This document shows, piece by piece, positions 16,443-25,185 of a stretch of 64,000 bases of DNA. The position numbers were made by a program, and so were the translations under genes. Each line of letters opens with the position of its first letter. The stretch's first letter is position 1. The notes beneath the pieces were generated by a model, which saw only the letters and a list, made by a program, of their open reading frames with translations, was not told the origin of the DNA and searched no databases. This DNA comes from Tenacibaculum jejuense (lineage in GTDB: Bacteria > Bacteroidota > Bacteroidia > Flavobacteriales > Flavobacteriaceae): NCBI RefSeq assembly GCF_900198195.1, contig NZ_LT899436.1:1054001-1118000 (forward strand), given 5' to 3'.

Positions 16443-17825
16443 TTATAAGCTAAAAGTAATACTAGCAGCTATTCTTGAAGTTGTATTGTTTATATTAATA
16501 TCACCTATGTCATATAGTGTGTAGAATTCATCATTTAAAGATCTTAAATATGATAGTCCTATTTGTGTATTTCCAAAGTTATATCCTAAACCAGCAGTGA
16601 AACCTCTATAATTGTCTTCATTTGTGTTTCCACCTTCTCTTAAATTTGGATTTTTTTCATAGAAATATCCACCTCTAAGACTAATTCTGTTGAAACGCCA
16701 TTCTGTTCCTAAATTAAGAGCATGTGTAGCTCTAAAATCGGTAGAGAAGAAATCGTTCGGATTTACAAGCTGACCACTACCATCTCTAAAACTGATATCA
16801 TCTATGTAACGGAAATTAGAGAAATCTCTATATGTATAATCTAAACTTATCACTCCTTGTTTACCAAACACTAGCGCACCACTTGCAGTTAATTTACTAG
16901 GAGTTCTAAAACGTAACGAAAAAGGACCTCTAACGACTCTGTCATCAAATATTAATGAAGGGTTAGCACTATCTGTAGTATCAAACACTGCAAAATCATT
17001 AATTGTTTCTTCTAATACTTCGCTATACCAAGTAGGAGATTCATATGCAGCCCCTATTCTAATGTATTTGTTTAACTTATATATAAAACCAACATTAAAA
17101 GAAAATCCTGTTCCATCTACAAAACGTTCATTAATATCATCAAAAACAATAGGAGAACCATTAAGTTCATCATTATCTTCAATTGAAACCGATCGCTCAC
17201 GATATTCAATACTATGAAACTTTAATGAAGCTCCAATAAACAGTTTGTTATCATGAACAGCAGATATTCCCATGTTAAATACACTGTTTAAACCACTGGT
17301 TTCTTTAGAGAACTCTTGTCCGATAACATTATAAAAAGTGTTATTTGGTTGAGGAGTAAAATTGAAATTGTCATCATAGAGCGAAAGCCCACTATTACCA
17401 CTCCCATTATAAAAATTATCAAAGTCAGCTTTTATCTTATAATTAAAGGTAATGGCAAACCTGTTCCAGTTAGAATTATTACTCCCATCAAAAACAAAAA
17501 TAGCACCAGCCTGACTTAAATTAATTCTTTCGTCAGTTATATTATTCGTTCTACCGTAATAGTTTAAATCAAAGTTGGTATTAGTTCCCTCAAAAGTTAC
17601 AGAAACCTTACTGTTTCTTGCAACTGCTGCACCTGCAGGGTTTATATCTGTTGAAGAAATATCACTACCTAATGCACCAAATGCACCTGCCATTGCATTA
17701 AATCTAGCAGTACCTGTTCTTTGATCCCTAGAAAATAAAATACCTAGGTCATTATAGTCAGTAAATTGGGCATAAGAAGTTCCTGTTGTAGCGATTATTG
17801 CTACAAATAATATCAATTTTTTCAT
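16443..17825 (-). CDS. Outer-membrane protein of the OmpP1/FadL/TodX family
   Basis: A 460-residue predicted outer-membrane beta-barrel for uptake of hydrophobic compounds. It has a signal peptide (MKKLILFVAIIATTGTSYAQ), then the typical early segment TGTARFNAMAGAFGALGSDISSTDINPAGAAVARNS, many strand-like repeats and a C-terminal strand ending in phenylalanine-Ser-Leu (SRIAASITFSL). The substrate cannot be predicted: in Bacteroidota this family includes many uncharacterised transport proteins. It follows the Arg/Ser-rich lipoprotein gene on the same strand by 48 bases and is closed by a terminator. Confidence 0.87.
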   Translation of the reverse strand: MKKLILFVAIIATTGTSYAQFTDYNDLGILFSRDQRTGTARFNAMAGAFGALGSDISSTDINPAGAAVARNSKVSVTFEGTNTNFDLNYYGRTNNITDERINLSQAGAIFVFDGSNNSNWNRFAITFNYKIKADFDNFYNGSGNSGLSLYDDNFNFTPQPNNTFYNVIGQEFSKETSGLNSVFNMGISAVHDNKLFIGASLKFHSIEYRERSVSIEDNDELNGSPIVFDDINERFVDGTGFSFNVGFIYKLNKYIRIGAAYESPTWYSEVLEETINDFAVFDTTDSANPSLIFDDRVVRGPFSLRFRTPSKLTASGALVFGKQGVISLDYTYRDFSNFRYIDDISFRDGSGQLVNPNDFFSTDFRATHALNLGTEWRFNRISLRGGYFYEKNPNLREGGNTNEDNYRGFTAGLGYNFGNTQIGLSYLRSLNDEFYTLYDIGDININNTTSRIAASITFSL

Positions 17826-17873
17826 GCTTTAAAAATTATAGCTAATTGTAAATACTAAGAAATAATACGTGAA

Positions 17874-18977
17874 TTATCTTCTGCTTCGTGAACTTCTTGA
17901 TCTACCAACTGAAGATCTTGATCTTGAAGGGCTACTACTTCTGTTGTAACTTCTAGATCTTGAAGAACTTCTACTAGGAGTGTAAGACCTGTTACTTCTT
18001 CTTGATGAATTATTATAACTTCTTGATCTGCTTCGAGAACTTCTATTTATACTTCTAGAGCTAGAAGAACCTCTTGATATTCTTGGACTAGAATTTCTTC
18101 TAATAGTAGAACCGTTTCTTGTTCTTGAAATACTTCTGTTACTTCTATTTACAGATCTGTTATTTCTACTGTATACATTTGAAGAACGTCTTGATGTTGC
18201 CCTTGAAGTATTTCTTGCATATCTTCTGCTATTTGAAGCATAAGCTCCTCTTCTGTTATATACTCCTGAACGGTATGCAATTCTTCTACCATACAAACCT
18301 CTGCTGTTTCTGTATCTAAAGTTTCTGTAAGGACCGTAACCTCTGTAAGCTCTAGCTCTACCATATCTATAATATCCAGGAGGACAAAAAGGGTCGTAAA
18401 AACCTCCAAATCCAAATTGTAAACCTGCATTCCAATTGAAAGGTCCGTGAAAAGGGTGCCATAAAGGGTCCCATCCCCATCTATTACCAAATCTTCCTCT
18501 CCAAGGGTAAGACCAAAATGGATCTCCCCAAAACGAATTCCAATAAGGTCCGTATACTCCCCAACTGTATCCGTTATTTCCAAAGGTATTAATGTTTACA
18601 ACTACATCAGAATTGTTGTCAAATCCCCAAGGTTCTCTATTAGAGTTAATTTGACCTTCATTTTCTGTGTTTTCATCAATCTCGTTTTCAAAATTATAAT
18701 CATCAGATGTATAACTTTCAATATCTGTAATGATATCAGTACCATTTATATTATCTAATCTTTCAACTTCTTTAGAGAAATAGTTGTTGTTATAATCGTT
18801 GTACTCCCTCTGATTCATTTGAACCACTTTTCTTTGAGGTTTTTCAACATCATCTGCATAAATTCCATCATCATTACCAGCAACCGATTGAGTAGCCCCA
18901 CAAGAGAGTAAAGTAGTTACCACAAGTAATGACAAGAAATATAGTGGAAGTTTGGTTTTAATGTAATGTGATTTCAT
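17874..18977 (-). CDS. Lipoprotein with long Arg/Ser-rich tail
   Basis: Function unknown. The 367-residue product has a lipoprotein signal (FLSLLVVTTLLSCGATQ, lipidated Cys about residue 26), an acidic middle part (residues 35-110), a Gly/Trp/Tyr/Phe-rich segment (about 120-215, for example WGVYGPYWNSFWGDPFWSYPW), and a C-terminal stretch of about 140 residues made almost only of Arg, Ser, Asn, Tyr (runs such as SSRSRSYNRSSSPSRSRSS). Similar products in Flavobacteria are often left as hypothetical or labelled by chance similarity to vitellogenin. The low-complexity tail causes long shadow frames on the opposite strand. It is upstream of the OmpP1-type gene in the same direction. Confidence 0.82.
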   Translation of the reverse strand: MKSHYIKTKLPLYFLSLLVVTTLLSCGATQSVAGNDDGIYADDVEKPQRKVVQMNQREYNDYNNNYFSKEVERLDNINGTDIITDIESYTSDDYNFENEIDENTENEGQINSNREPWGFDNNSDVVVNINTFGNNGYSWGVYGPYWNSFWGDPFWSYPWRGRFGNRWGWDPLWHPFHGPFNWNAGLQFGFGGFYDPFCPPGYYRYGRARAYRGYGPYRNFRYRNSRGLYGRRIAYRSGVYNRRGAYASNSRRYARNTSRATSRRSSNVYSRNNRSVNRSNRSISRTRNGSTIRRNSSPRISRGSSSSRSINRSSRSRSRSYNNSSRRSNRSYTPSRSSSRSRSYNRSSSPSRSRSSVGRSRSSRSRR

Positions 18978-19039
18978 ATTTCTTTCTTTTTATTAAAATT
19001 AAAAATTTTTGAAATTATCAGCAAAAAAAAATAAGATTA

Positions 19040-19070
19040 TTGCGGTAATACCGAATTTAACGTAGTTTTG
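19040..19070 (+). promoter_or_regulatory. Promoter of proS
   Basis: TTG (19040-19042), a spacer of exactly 20 bases, then TAGTTTTG (19063-19070), which fits the Bacteroidota consensus TTG / TAnnTTTG. It is 53 bases before the proS start. Confidence 0.72.
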
Positions 19071-19122
19071 TTGCTGTAAAATACACTAAAATAATAGCAA
19101 TTTTTGTGCCAAACTTTCAATT

Positions 19123-20601
19123 ATGAGTAAACATTTAACAAAACGAGCTGAAGATTATTCAAAATGGTATAATGAGCTTATTGTTAAAGCTGATTTAGCT
19201 GAAAATTCTGCCGTACGTGGATGTATGGTAATTAAGCCTTATGGGTTTGCAATTTGGGAAAAAATGCAAGCAGAACTAGATAGAATGTTCAAAGAAACAG
19301 GACATCAAAATGCTTATTTTCCCTTACTGGTTCCCAAAAGTTTATTTGAAGCAGAAGAAAAAAATGCAGAAGGATTTGCTAAAGAGTGTGCTGTGGTTAC
19401 ACACTACAGGTTAGAAACTGATCCTGACAATGAAGGGAAGTTAAGAGTAGATCCAGAAGCTAAACTACAGGAAGAATTAATAATTCGTCCAACTTCTGAA
19501 GCTATTATATGGAATACTTATAAAGGTTGGATACAATCGCATAGAGATTTACCATTATTAATAAATCAATGGGCTAACGTTATGCGTTGGGAGATGAGAA
19601 CTAGGCCTTTCTTAAGAACGGCAGAATTCTTGTGGCAAGAAGGTCATACGGCTCATGCAACTAAGGAAGAAGCTTTAGCAGAAGCAAAACAAATGCAAGA
19701 AGTTTATGCAACTTTTGCTGAAGATTTTATGGCTATGCCAGTTATTAAAGGAGCAAAGTCTGAAAGTGAACGTTTTGCAGGTGCAGATGAAACATATACA
19801 ATAGAAGCTTTAATGCAAGACGGAAAAGCATTACAAGCTGGAACTTCTCATTTTTTAGGACAAAACTTTGCTAAGGCATTTGATGTAAAATATACATCTA
19901 AAGAAGGTAAATTAGAGCATGTATGGGCTACTTCATGGGGAGTTTCTACTCGTTTAATTGGAGGTTTAATAATGACGCATTCTGATGATGCAGGATTAGT
20001 GTTGCCTCCAAAATTAGCTCCTATACAAGTAGTTATTGTTCCTATATATAAAGGCGAAGATCAATTAAACGCTATTTTTGATAAAATACGACCTATACTA
20101 CAAGAATTGAAATCTAAAGGTATTTCGGTTAAATTCGATGATAGAGATACAATGAGGCCAGGAGCTAAGTTTGCGGAGTACGAATTAAAAGGGGTTCCGG
20201 TTAGGGTTGCCATTGGAAAAAGAGATTTAGAAAATGGTACAGCCGAGGTAGCAAGGAGAGATACCTTTGAAAAGCAAACTGTGAATCAAGATGATTTAAT
20301 AACATATATTGAGGACTTGCTAGAAAATATTCAAAATAGTTTATTTACAAAAGCTGTCAGTTACAGAGAAGCACATTTAACCAAAGTAGATACTTTTGAA
20401 GAGTTTAAAGATGTAATCGAAAATAAAGGAGGTTTTGTATCTGCTCATTGGGATGGAACAGAAGAAACTGAAGATAAAATTAAAGAACTTACTAAAGCTA
20501 CTATTCGTTGTATACCAAATAATGCAATAAATGAAGTAGGTAAGTGTGTTTTTACAGGTAAAGAATCTACAAAAAGAGTACTTTTTGCAAAAGCATATTA
20601 A
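19123..20601 (+). CDS. proS: Prolyl-tRNA synthetase, archaeal/eukaryote-like type
   Basis: Class II aminoacyl-tRNA synthetase charging tRNA-Pro. The 492-residue protein is of the short type without the editing insertion; it has motif 2 in [26 protein letters not shown], preceded by [14 protein letters not shown], and the conserved [35 protein letters not shown]. The anticodon-binding domain begins near [10 protein letters not shown], and the protein ends in the C-terminal tyrosine (FAKAY) seen in this type. Single gene with its own promoter; two tRNA-Glu genes follow. Confidence 0.97.
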   Translation: MSKHLTKRAEDYSKWYNELIVKADLAENSAVRGCMVIKPYGFAIWEKMQAELDRMFKETGHQNAYFPLLVPKSLFEAEEKNAEGFAKECAVVTHYRLETDPDNEGKLRVDPEAKLQEELIIRPTSEAIIWNTYKGWIQSHRDLPLLINQWANVMRWEMRTRPFLRTAEFLWQEGHTAHATKEEALAEAKQMQEVYATFAEDFMAMPVIKGAKSESERFAGADETYTIEALMQDGKALQAGTSHFLGQNFAKAFDVKYTSKEGKLEHVWATSWGVSTRLIGGLIMTHSDDAGLVLPPKLAPIQVVIVPIYKGEDQLNAIFDKIRPILQELKSKGISVKFDDRDTMRPGAKFAEYELKGVPVRVAIGKRDLENGTAEVARRDTFEKQTVNQDDLITYIEDLLENIQNSLFTKAVSYREAHLTKVDTFEEFKDVIENKGGFVSAHWDGTEETEDKIKELTKATIRCIPNNAINEVGKCVFTGKESTKRVLFAKAY

Positions 20602-20617
20602 AATAATCTAAAAAAGT

Positions 20618-20648
20618 TTGGTGTGTTTCAAAAAGAGTTATATATTTG
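20618..20648 (+). promoter_or_regulatory. Promoter of the first tRNA-Glu gene
   Basis: TTG (20618-20620), 20-base spacer, TATATTTG (20641-20648), followed by CACCCGCAA. The same core and the same following bases recur before the second tRNA gene. Confidence 0.82.
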
Positions 20649-20673
20649 CACCCGCAAACTAAAAGATTGTTTT

Positions 20674-20745
20674 GCTCCGTTCGTCTAGGGGTTAGGACGC
20701 CAGGTTTTCATCCTGGTAACACGGGTTCGAATCCCGTACGGAGTA
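20674..20745 (+). tRNA. tRNA-Glu (anticodon TTC), first copy
   Basis: A 72-base cloverleaf: acceptor stem GCTCCGT/ACGGAGT with discriminator A, D-arm with GGGGTTAGGAC, anticodon stem CCAGG/CCTGG around the loop TTTTCAT (anticodon TTC), and T-arm ACGGGTTCGAATCCCGT. CCA is not encoded. The second copy is identical. Confidence 0.97.
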
Positions 20746-20746
20746 C

Positions 20747-20777
20747 AAAGCTTCGAATTTATTTCGGAGCTTTTTTT
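20747..20777 (+). terminator. Terminator after the first tRNA-Glu
   Basis: AAAGCTTCGAA pairs with TTTCGGAGCTTT (one G-U), followed by T7. It isolates the first tRNA gene from the second. Confidence 0.85.
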
Positions 20778-20800
20778 ATCTAGATTTAGAGATAAAAAAG

Positions 20801-20831
20801 TTGTAAGTATAGAAAATTAATTTTATATTTG
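20801..20831 (+). promoter_or_regulatory. Promoter of the second tRNA-Glu gene and probably rpsT
   Basis: TTG (20801-20803), 20-base spacer, TATATTTG (20824-20831), then CACCCGCAA as at the first copy. No terminator lies between this tRNA and rpsT. Confidence 0.82.
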
Positions 20832-20859
20832 CACCCGCAATCGAGAAACGATTGTTATT

Positions 20860-20931
20860 GCTCCGTTCGTCTAGGGGTTAGGACGCCAGGTTTTCATCCT
20901 GGTAACACGGGTTCGAATCCCGTACGGAGTA
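20860..20931 (+). tRNA. tRNA-Glu (anticodon TTC), second copy
   Basis: Identical over all 72 bases to the copy at 20674-20745. The sequences between the promoter core and the tRNA differ from the first copy, so this is a true tandem duplicate and not an assembly repeat. rpsT begins 33 bases downstream without a terminator. Confidence 0.97.
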
Positions 20932-20964
20932 CAACGTTTTTATAACAATATAAGATTTTAAAAA

Positions 20965-21216
20965 ATGGCAAATCATAAGTCAGCATTAAAAAGAATTAGA
21001 AGTAACGAAGCGAAGCGCTTAAGAAATAAATATCAGCACAAAACTACTCGTAATGCTGTTAGAAAATTAAGAGCTCTTACAGATAAGAAGGAAGCAGAAG
21101 GAATGTTATCATCTGTTGCTTCAATGCTAGATAAATTAGCTAAGAACAATGTTATTCATAAGAATAAAGCTGCTAATTTAAAATCTAAGCTTGCTAAGCA
21201 CGTTGCTGCTTTATAG
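20965..21216 (+). CDS. rpsT: 30S ribosomal protein S20
   Basis: Small, very basic ribosomal protein (83 residues) that binds 16S rRNA. It shows [35 protein letters not shown] at the N terminus and the conserved [26 protein letters not shown] helix at the end, both typical of S20. It lies 33 bases after the second tRNA-Glu gene and has no promoter of its own that I can see, so tRNA and mRNA are probably made as one transcript. A strong terminator follows. Confidence 0.97.
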   Translation: MANHKSALKRIRSNEAKRLRNKYQHKTTRNAVRKLRALTDKKEAEGMLSSVASMLDKLAKNNVIHKNKAANLKSKLAKHVAAL

Positions 21217-21241
21217 TACAAAATTAAAGTTAGTTAATATG

Positions 21242-21271
21242 AAACACTTCGATTATTCGAAGTGTTTTTTT
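21242..21271 (+). terminator. Terminator after rpsT
   Basis: AAACACTTCGA and TCGAAGTGTTT form an 11-bp stem around a short TTAT loop region, followed by T7. It ends the tRNA-rpsT transcript. Confidence 0.9.
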
Positions 21272-21525
21272 GTTTTTATGCTTAAAATCTATTCAGTACT
21301 TTATTTAGTCCTCCTAGTTTATGTAACACATAAGATAAGCTAAAACGTGTAAAAGTATCTTGTTGATGTTATAGTCAATGAAATTCTAATTCTATTGAAT
21401 GATAGCAATTTAAAATAGCTTATAAAGTTTATTACAATTTATATTACTAAAACACTTCTGTAATCTATTAAAAGCTCATTTTATATTGATCTAATAATAT
21501 GCTTTTGATTACAAGCGATAGTATT
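21272..21525. other. Gene-free stretch between convergent rpsT and rodA
   Basis: AT-rich sequence past the rpsT terminator. I see no ORF with a sensible start and codon use, no tRNA-like fold, no TAnnTTTG promoter with a TTG partner and no clear terminator for rodA on the minus strand. Confidence 0.5.
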
Positions 21526-22803
21526 TTAATAATCGTATTTTTTGTGTGCATCTAAGCGAACAAAAATAAAGATAAGTAGTGTAAATCCCCATAAGGAAGA
21601 ACCTCCGTAACTGAAAAAGGGTAGAGGTATACCAATTGTCGGTAAAATACCTATTACCATTCCTATATTGACTACAACATGGAAAAATAAAATTGAAGCT
21701 ATTCCATATCCATAAATCCTAGCAAACTTATTGGTTTGACGTTCTGCTAAAAATATAATTCTATACAATAACCCCATAAATAAAAGTATCACGATAGAAC
21801 TACCTAAAAAGCCCCATTCTTCTCCAACAGTACTAAATATGTAATCTGTGTCTTGTTCAGGTACAAAATTACCTTGAGTACGATCTCCTTGTAGAAAACC
21901 TTTTCCGAAAAAATTCCCAGATTTAATAGTTAATTCTGCTTGGTGTGTATTATATCCAAGTCCTTTTTTGTCTTCTATTTTTCCGAGTAAAATATCAAAT
22001 CTGTTTTTTTGATGCTGTTCTAATACATTAGTGTATGTGTAACCAGCAGCAGAAATAAATAATGCAGAAATAATATAAGTAACTAATATTACTGGCCAGT
22101 TAAATCTAAAAAACTGATTATTTCTATAAATAATGTATGCAAATACAATGGTTAGAACAATAAGTGTTCCGATAAGAACATTAATAGTTCCATAATTAAC
22201 TGTAAGTAAAAAAAGAATGACAGTAATAACCCCTAAAATAAAGTACTTCAATGTTAATCCTTCTCTATTTAATACAAAAAAGAAAGAAAAGTAAATTAAA
22301 ACGGATCCCATGTCTGGTTGTAAAGCAATGAAAAAAGCAGGCAGAAAAATAATAACAAAAGCTTTAATCTGGTTTTTAAGTAAGTCTAAATTGTATTGTC
22401 TATCACTCATTAATTTAGCTAAAGCAAGAGCCGTAAAAGCCTTTGAAAATTCTGAAGGTTGTAATCCAATTCCACCAAAATTATACCAAGAAGTAGCACC
22501 ATTAATTTTTTTTCCAAAGACTAAAACACCAGCTAAAAGGACCAGAGAAAATAAATAAATTAAACTCGAGAATTGTTCATAAAATTTAGAGTTTAAGAAT
22601 AAAATGAAGACAATCAAAGGAAAGCTTAAAGCTATAAAAACTAATTGTTTTCCATATCTAGTACTAAAATCGAAAAGTTCTTTATCTGTTCCAGTAGAAG
22701 AAGCGGCATAAATATTAACCCATCCAAATGCTACTAACAAAAGAAACATAATAATAGTAAACCAATCGATGTTTTTAAATATGTTATTTTCTAACTGTCT
22801 CAA
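21526..22803 (-). CDS. rodA: Rod-shape SEDS glycosyltransferase RodA
   Basis: Membrane peptidoglycan polymerase working with PBP2 in cell elongation. The 425-residue protein has about ten hydrophobic segments and the SEDS motifs YNFGGIGLQPSEFSK, AFFIALQPDMGSVLIY, and near the C terminus GILPTIGIPLPFFSYGGSSLWGF. It is the last gene of the mreBCD-mrdA-rodA operon; its first 20 bases overlap the end of the PBP2 gene, which suggests coupled translation of the glycosyltransferase and its transpeptidase partner. Confidence 0.95.
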   Translation of the reverse strand: MRQLENNIFKNIDWFTIIMFLLLVAFGWVNIYAASSTGTDKELFDFSTRYGKQLVFIALSFPLIVFILFLNSKFYEQFSSLIYLFSLVLLAGVLVFGKKINGATSWYNFGGIGLQPSEFSKAFTALALAKLMSDRQYNLDLLKNQIKAFVIIFLPAFFIALQPDMGSVLIYFSFFFVLNREGLTLKYFILGVITVILFLLTVNYGTINVLIGTLIVLTIVFAYIIYRNNQFFRFNWPVILVTYIISALFISAAGYTYTNVLEQHQKNRFDILLGKIEDKKGLGYNTHQAELTIKSGNFFGKGFLQGDRTQGNFVPEQDTDYIFSTVGEEWGFLGSSIVILLFMGLLYRIIFLAERQTNKFARIYGYGIASILFFHVVVNIGMVIGILPTIGIPLPFFSYGGSSLWGFTLLIFIFVRLDAHKKYDY

Positions 22804-24673
22804 TACTGTCTTTTTTTACAATTAATTTGTCGTATTCTTCTTGTAAACTTAAATTAATCATTCTTTCCTCTAAGTCTTTTCTTAACACTTCACCATTCAG
22901 GTATTTTTCAATCATTAAGCTGGTAATTGGAGCTGCAATAGTAGAACCGAAACCTCCATTTTCAACAAAAATAGCCATAGCTATTTTGGGGTTTTCCTTT
23001 GGAGCAAAAGCAATTAGTATCGAGTGATCTTTTAATTGAACCTTTTCTCCATTAATTCTTGTAAAGTTTTCTACAGTTCCTGTTTTACCGCAAATATCTA
23101 TGCCTTTTACTCGGCTATATTTTCCAGTTCCTGTTTTGAATACTTCGTGCATAGCATCTATAACCACAGGAAAATGTTCCTCGTTTATCAGTGTTTGCTT
23201 TTTAGATGTAAATTTTGGGTTTTTTATGTTTTTTCCATCAATTTGCTTAACGATATGCGGAGTGTAATAAAAACCTCTATTAGCAATTGCAGCTGTTGCA
23301 TTAGCTAATTGAATTGGAGTGGTTTGAATTTCTCCTTGTCCAATAGCATTCGAAATATTTGTAGTGGCTCCCCATCTAAAATCATAACGATCATCGTAAT
23401 ATTTAGCGTTTGGAATTAGTCCAGGTAAACCAACATTTAAATCATAACCTAAGAAATTTCCTAGTCCAAAACTTTTGATTTTATTACTCCAATTATCAAA
23501 TCCGACTTTTGTGTTTTTAGGTTTGTCTATAATTTTGCGATATACATCTGAGAAATAACTATTACAAGAATTAGCGATCGCTTTTTTTAATCGGATAGGT
23601 CTTCCATAAATACCACAGTGGCATTTCATAAATTCATTTTTTCTTTTACCATAACGATATCCTCCATAACAATAAACATATGATTTATCGTTAATAACAC
23701 CTTCTTGTAATCCTACTAAACCATTTAAAATTTTGAAAGGAGATCCAGGTGGATAAACTCCTTGTAAACCTCTATCGTAAGTTGGGTTATTTATGCTATC
23801 ATTAAAAAGTATAGTTGAATGCTTGTAACGTTTTCTTCCTACTAAAACATTTGGGTCATAAGATGGTGCTGTTACTAAAGCCAGTATTTCTCCAGAGGAT
23901 GGTTCAAGAACGACTATACCACCTCTTTTACCAGTCATTAATTTTTCTCCATACTTTTGTAAATCTAAATCTAGTGTTAATAGTAAATCTCTTCCAGGAA
24001 CTGCTAAAGTATCATATATTCCACCTTTATAATTCCCGGTAATTCTCATTAAATTATCTCTATTGAAATGTTTTTTACCTTTGCTACCTCTTAACGCTTT
24101 TTCATAATAATACTCTACGCCAGATTTACCTATAAGTTCTCCGTTTTCATAATCAGGATTGTTTTTAGCTTGTAATTCATTTACTTCAGATAAGTAGCCT
24201 AAAACATTAGCAGCAATAGGTTCTGGATAATTTCTAATAGTTCTTTTTTGAATGTAGAAACCTTTAAATTTATGAAGTTTTTCCTGTAAGAAAGCGTAAT
24301 CTCTTTTTGCGAGATGTTTTATAAAAACAGCAGGAAGCCAAGGAGCAAATTTTTTCGGATTTTTTATTTTTTTAACTTTCTTAATATAATCTTCTTTAGA
24401 AATTTTAACGAGTTCGCAAAATTCTAGTGTATCTATAGCTTTTAATTCCTTGGGAATAGCCATCACATCATAAGAAACTTCATTTGCAACCATTAATTTG
24501 TTGTTTCGATCATATATATAACCGCGTTCTGGGTAATCGTATTCGATTTTTATAGTTGCACTACTAGTTGGACTTAATTCTTGACCTTCAAGAACCTGTA
24601 GTTGGAATAACCTACCTATGTAGATGAACCCTACAAGAGTAATTAAAAAAATTAATAAAAAACTTCGCTTCAC
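22784..24673 (-). CDS. mrdA: Penicillin-binding protein 2 (transpeptidase of elongation)
   Basis: Class B penicillin-binding protein cross-linking peptidoglycan during elongation. The 629-residue protein has an N-terminal membrane anchor (LLIFLITLVGFIYIGRLF), a dimerisation domain starting RGYIYDRNNKLMVANEVSYDV, and the transpeptidase domain with active-site serine in YPPGSPFKILNGL (SPFK in place of the usual SxxK spacing S-P-F-K), the second motif SCN in AIANSCNSYFSD and KTGTVENF as the KTG motif. Its end overlaps rodA by 20 bases and mreD ends two bases upstream. Confidence 0.95.
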   Translation of the reverse strand: MKRSFLLIFLITLVGFIYIGRLFQLQVLEGQELSPTSSATIKIEYDYPERGYIYDRNNKLMVANEVSYDVMAIPKELKAIDTLEFCELVKISKEDYIKKVKKIKNPKKFAPWLPAVFIKHLAKRDYAFLQEKLHKFKGFYIQKRTIRNYPEPIAANVLGYLSEVNELQAKNNPDYENGELIGKSGVEYYYEKALRGSKGKKHFNRDNLMRITGNYKGGIYDTLAVPGRDLLLTLDLDLQKYGEKLMTGKRGGIVVLEPSSGEILALVTAPSYDPNVLVGRKRYKHSTILFNDSINNPTYDRGLQGVYPPGSPFKILNGLVGLQEGVINDKSYVYCYGGYRYGKRKNEFMKCHCGIYGRPIRLKKAIANSCNSYFSDVYRKIIDKPKNTKVGFDNWSNKIKSFGLGNFLGYDLNVGLPGLIPNAKYYDDRYDFRWGATTNISNAIGQGEIQTTPIQLANATAAIANRGFYYTPHIVKQIDGKNIKNPKFTSKKQTLINEEHFPVVIDAMHEVFKTGTGKYSRVKGIDICGKTGTVENFTRINGEKVQLKDHSILIAFAPKENPKIAMAIFVENGGFGSTIAAPITSLMIEKYLNGEVLRKDLEERMINLSLQEEYDKLIVKKDSIETVRK

Positions 24674-24675
24674 AA

Positions 24676-25185
24676 TTATTGTTGTTTTCTAGTTAAAATA
24701 AAGCTCCCTAGAAAATATAAAATTAACGAAAATACTGCCGATAAAATTGTGTTAATTAACACCGATAATAAGTTATTAAAACTAAAGTTAACCAATAAAA
24801 AAACGACAAAATGATGTATGAGTGTTAAAGACGCTACGAAATTGAATATTTTACCAAATGATTCTTGATTCATTTCGAAAAACTCGTAGTCTACTTCTGT
24901 CTTTTGGAAGAATGTTCTAAAGAAACCAGTTCTTAGATAAGCAATTAAAGTAGTTGCCATTGCATGAATACCTCCAGAATCTGTAAACATATCCACTAAT
25001 AATCCAAGTAAAAAAGCTAAAGATATTATTGGGAAACGATTCGTTTTATAAGGGTAAACAAAAATAAAAGCAATGTAAATATATGGGTTTACATAACCTA
25101 AAAATCTAATATTGTTTAAAACTAATACTTGTATTAGAATTAAACTCACAAAAATTATAGCAAGATAGAAAGGTTTCCTACTCAT
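24676..25185 (-). CDS. mreD: Rod-shape determining membrane protein MreD
   Basis: Integral membrane protein of the elongation complex. The 169-residue product has five or six hydrophobic segments and typical MreD content (NPYIYIAFIFVYP, FLLGLLVDMFTDSGGIHAMATTLIAYLR). MreD sequences vary widely; position between mreC and mrdA makes the call firm. Its start overlaps mreC by 8 bases. Confidence 0.9.
   Translation of the reverse strand: MSRKPFYLAIIFVSLILIQVLVLNNIRFLGYVNPYIYIAFIFVYPYKTNRFPIISLAFLLGLLVDMFTDSGGIHAMATTLIAYLRTGFFRTFFQKTEVDYEFFEMNQESFGKIFNFVASLTLIHHFVVFLLVNFSFNNLLSVLINTILSAVFSLILYFLGSFILTRKQQ

Noticed and set aside
18149..18583. 144-residue frame overlapping the Arg/Ser-rich lipoprotein gene
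   Set aside because: Shadow frame created by the low-complexity codons of the real gene; no start signal and odd composition.
20674..20931. Possible assembly duplication of the tRNA-Glu gene
   Set aside because: The bases between promoter and tRNA and the downstream regions differ between the two copies, so it is a real tandem duplication.
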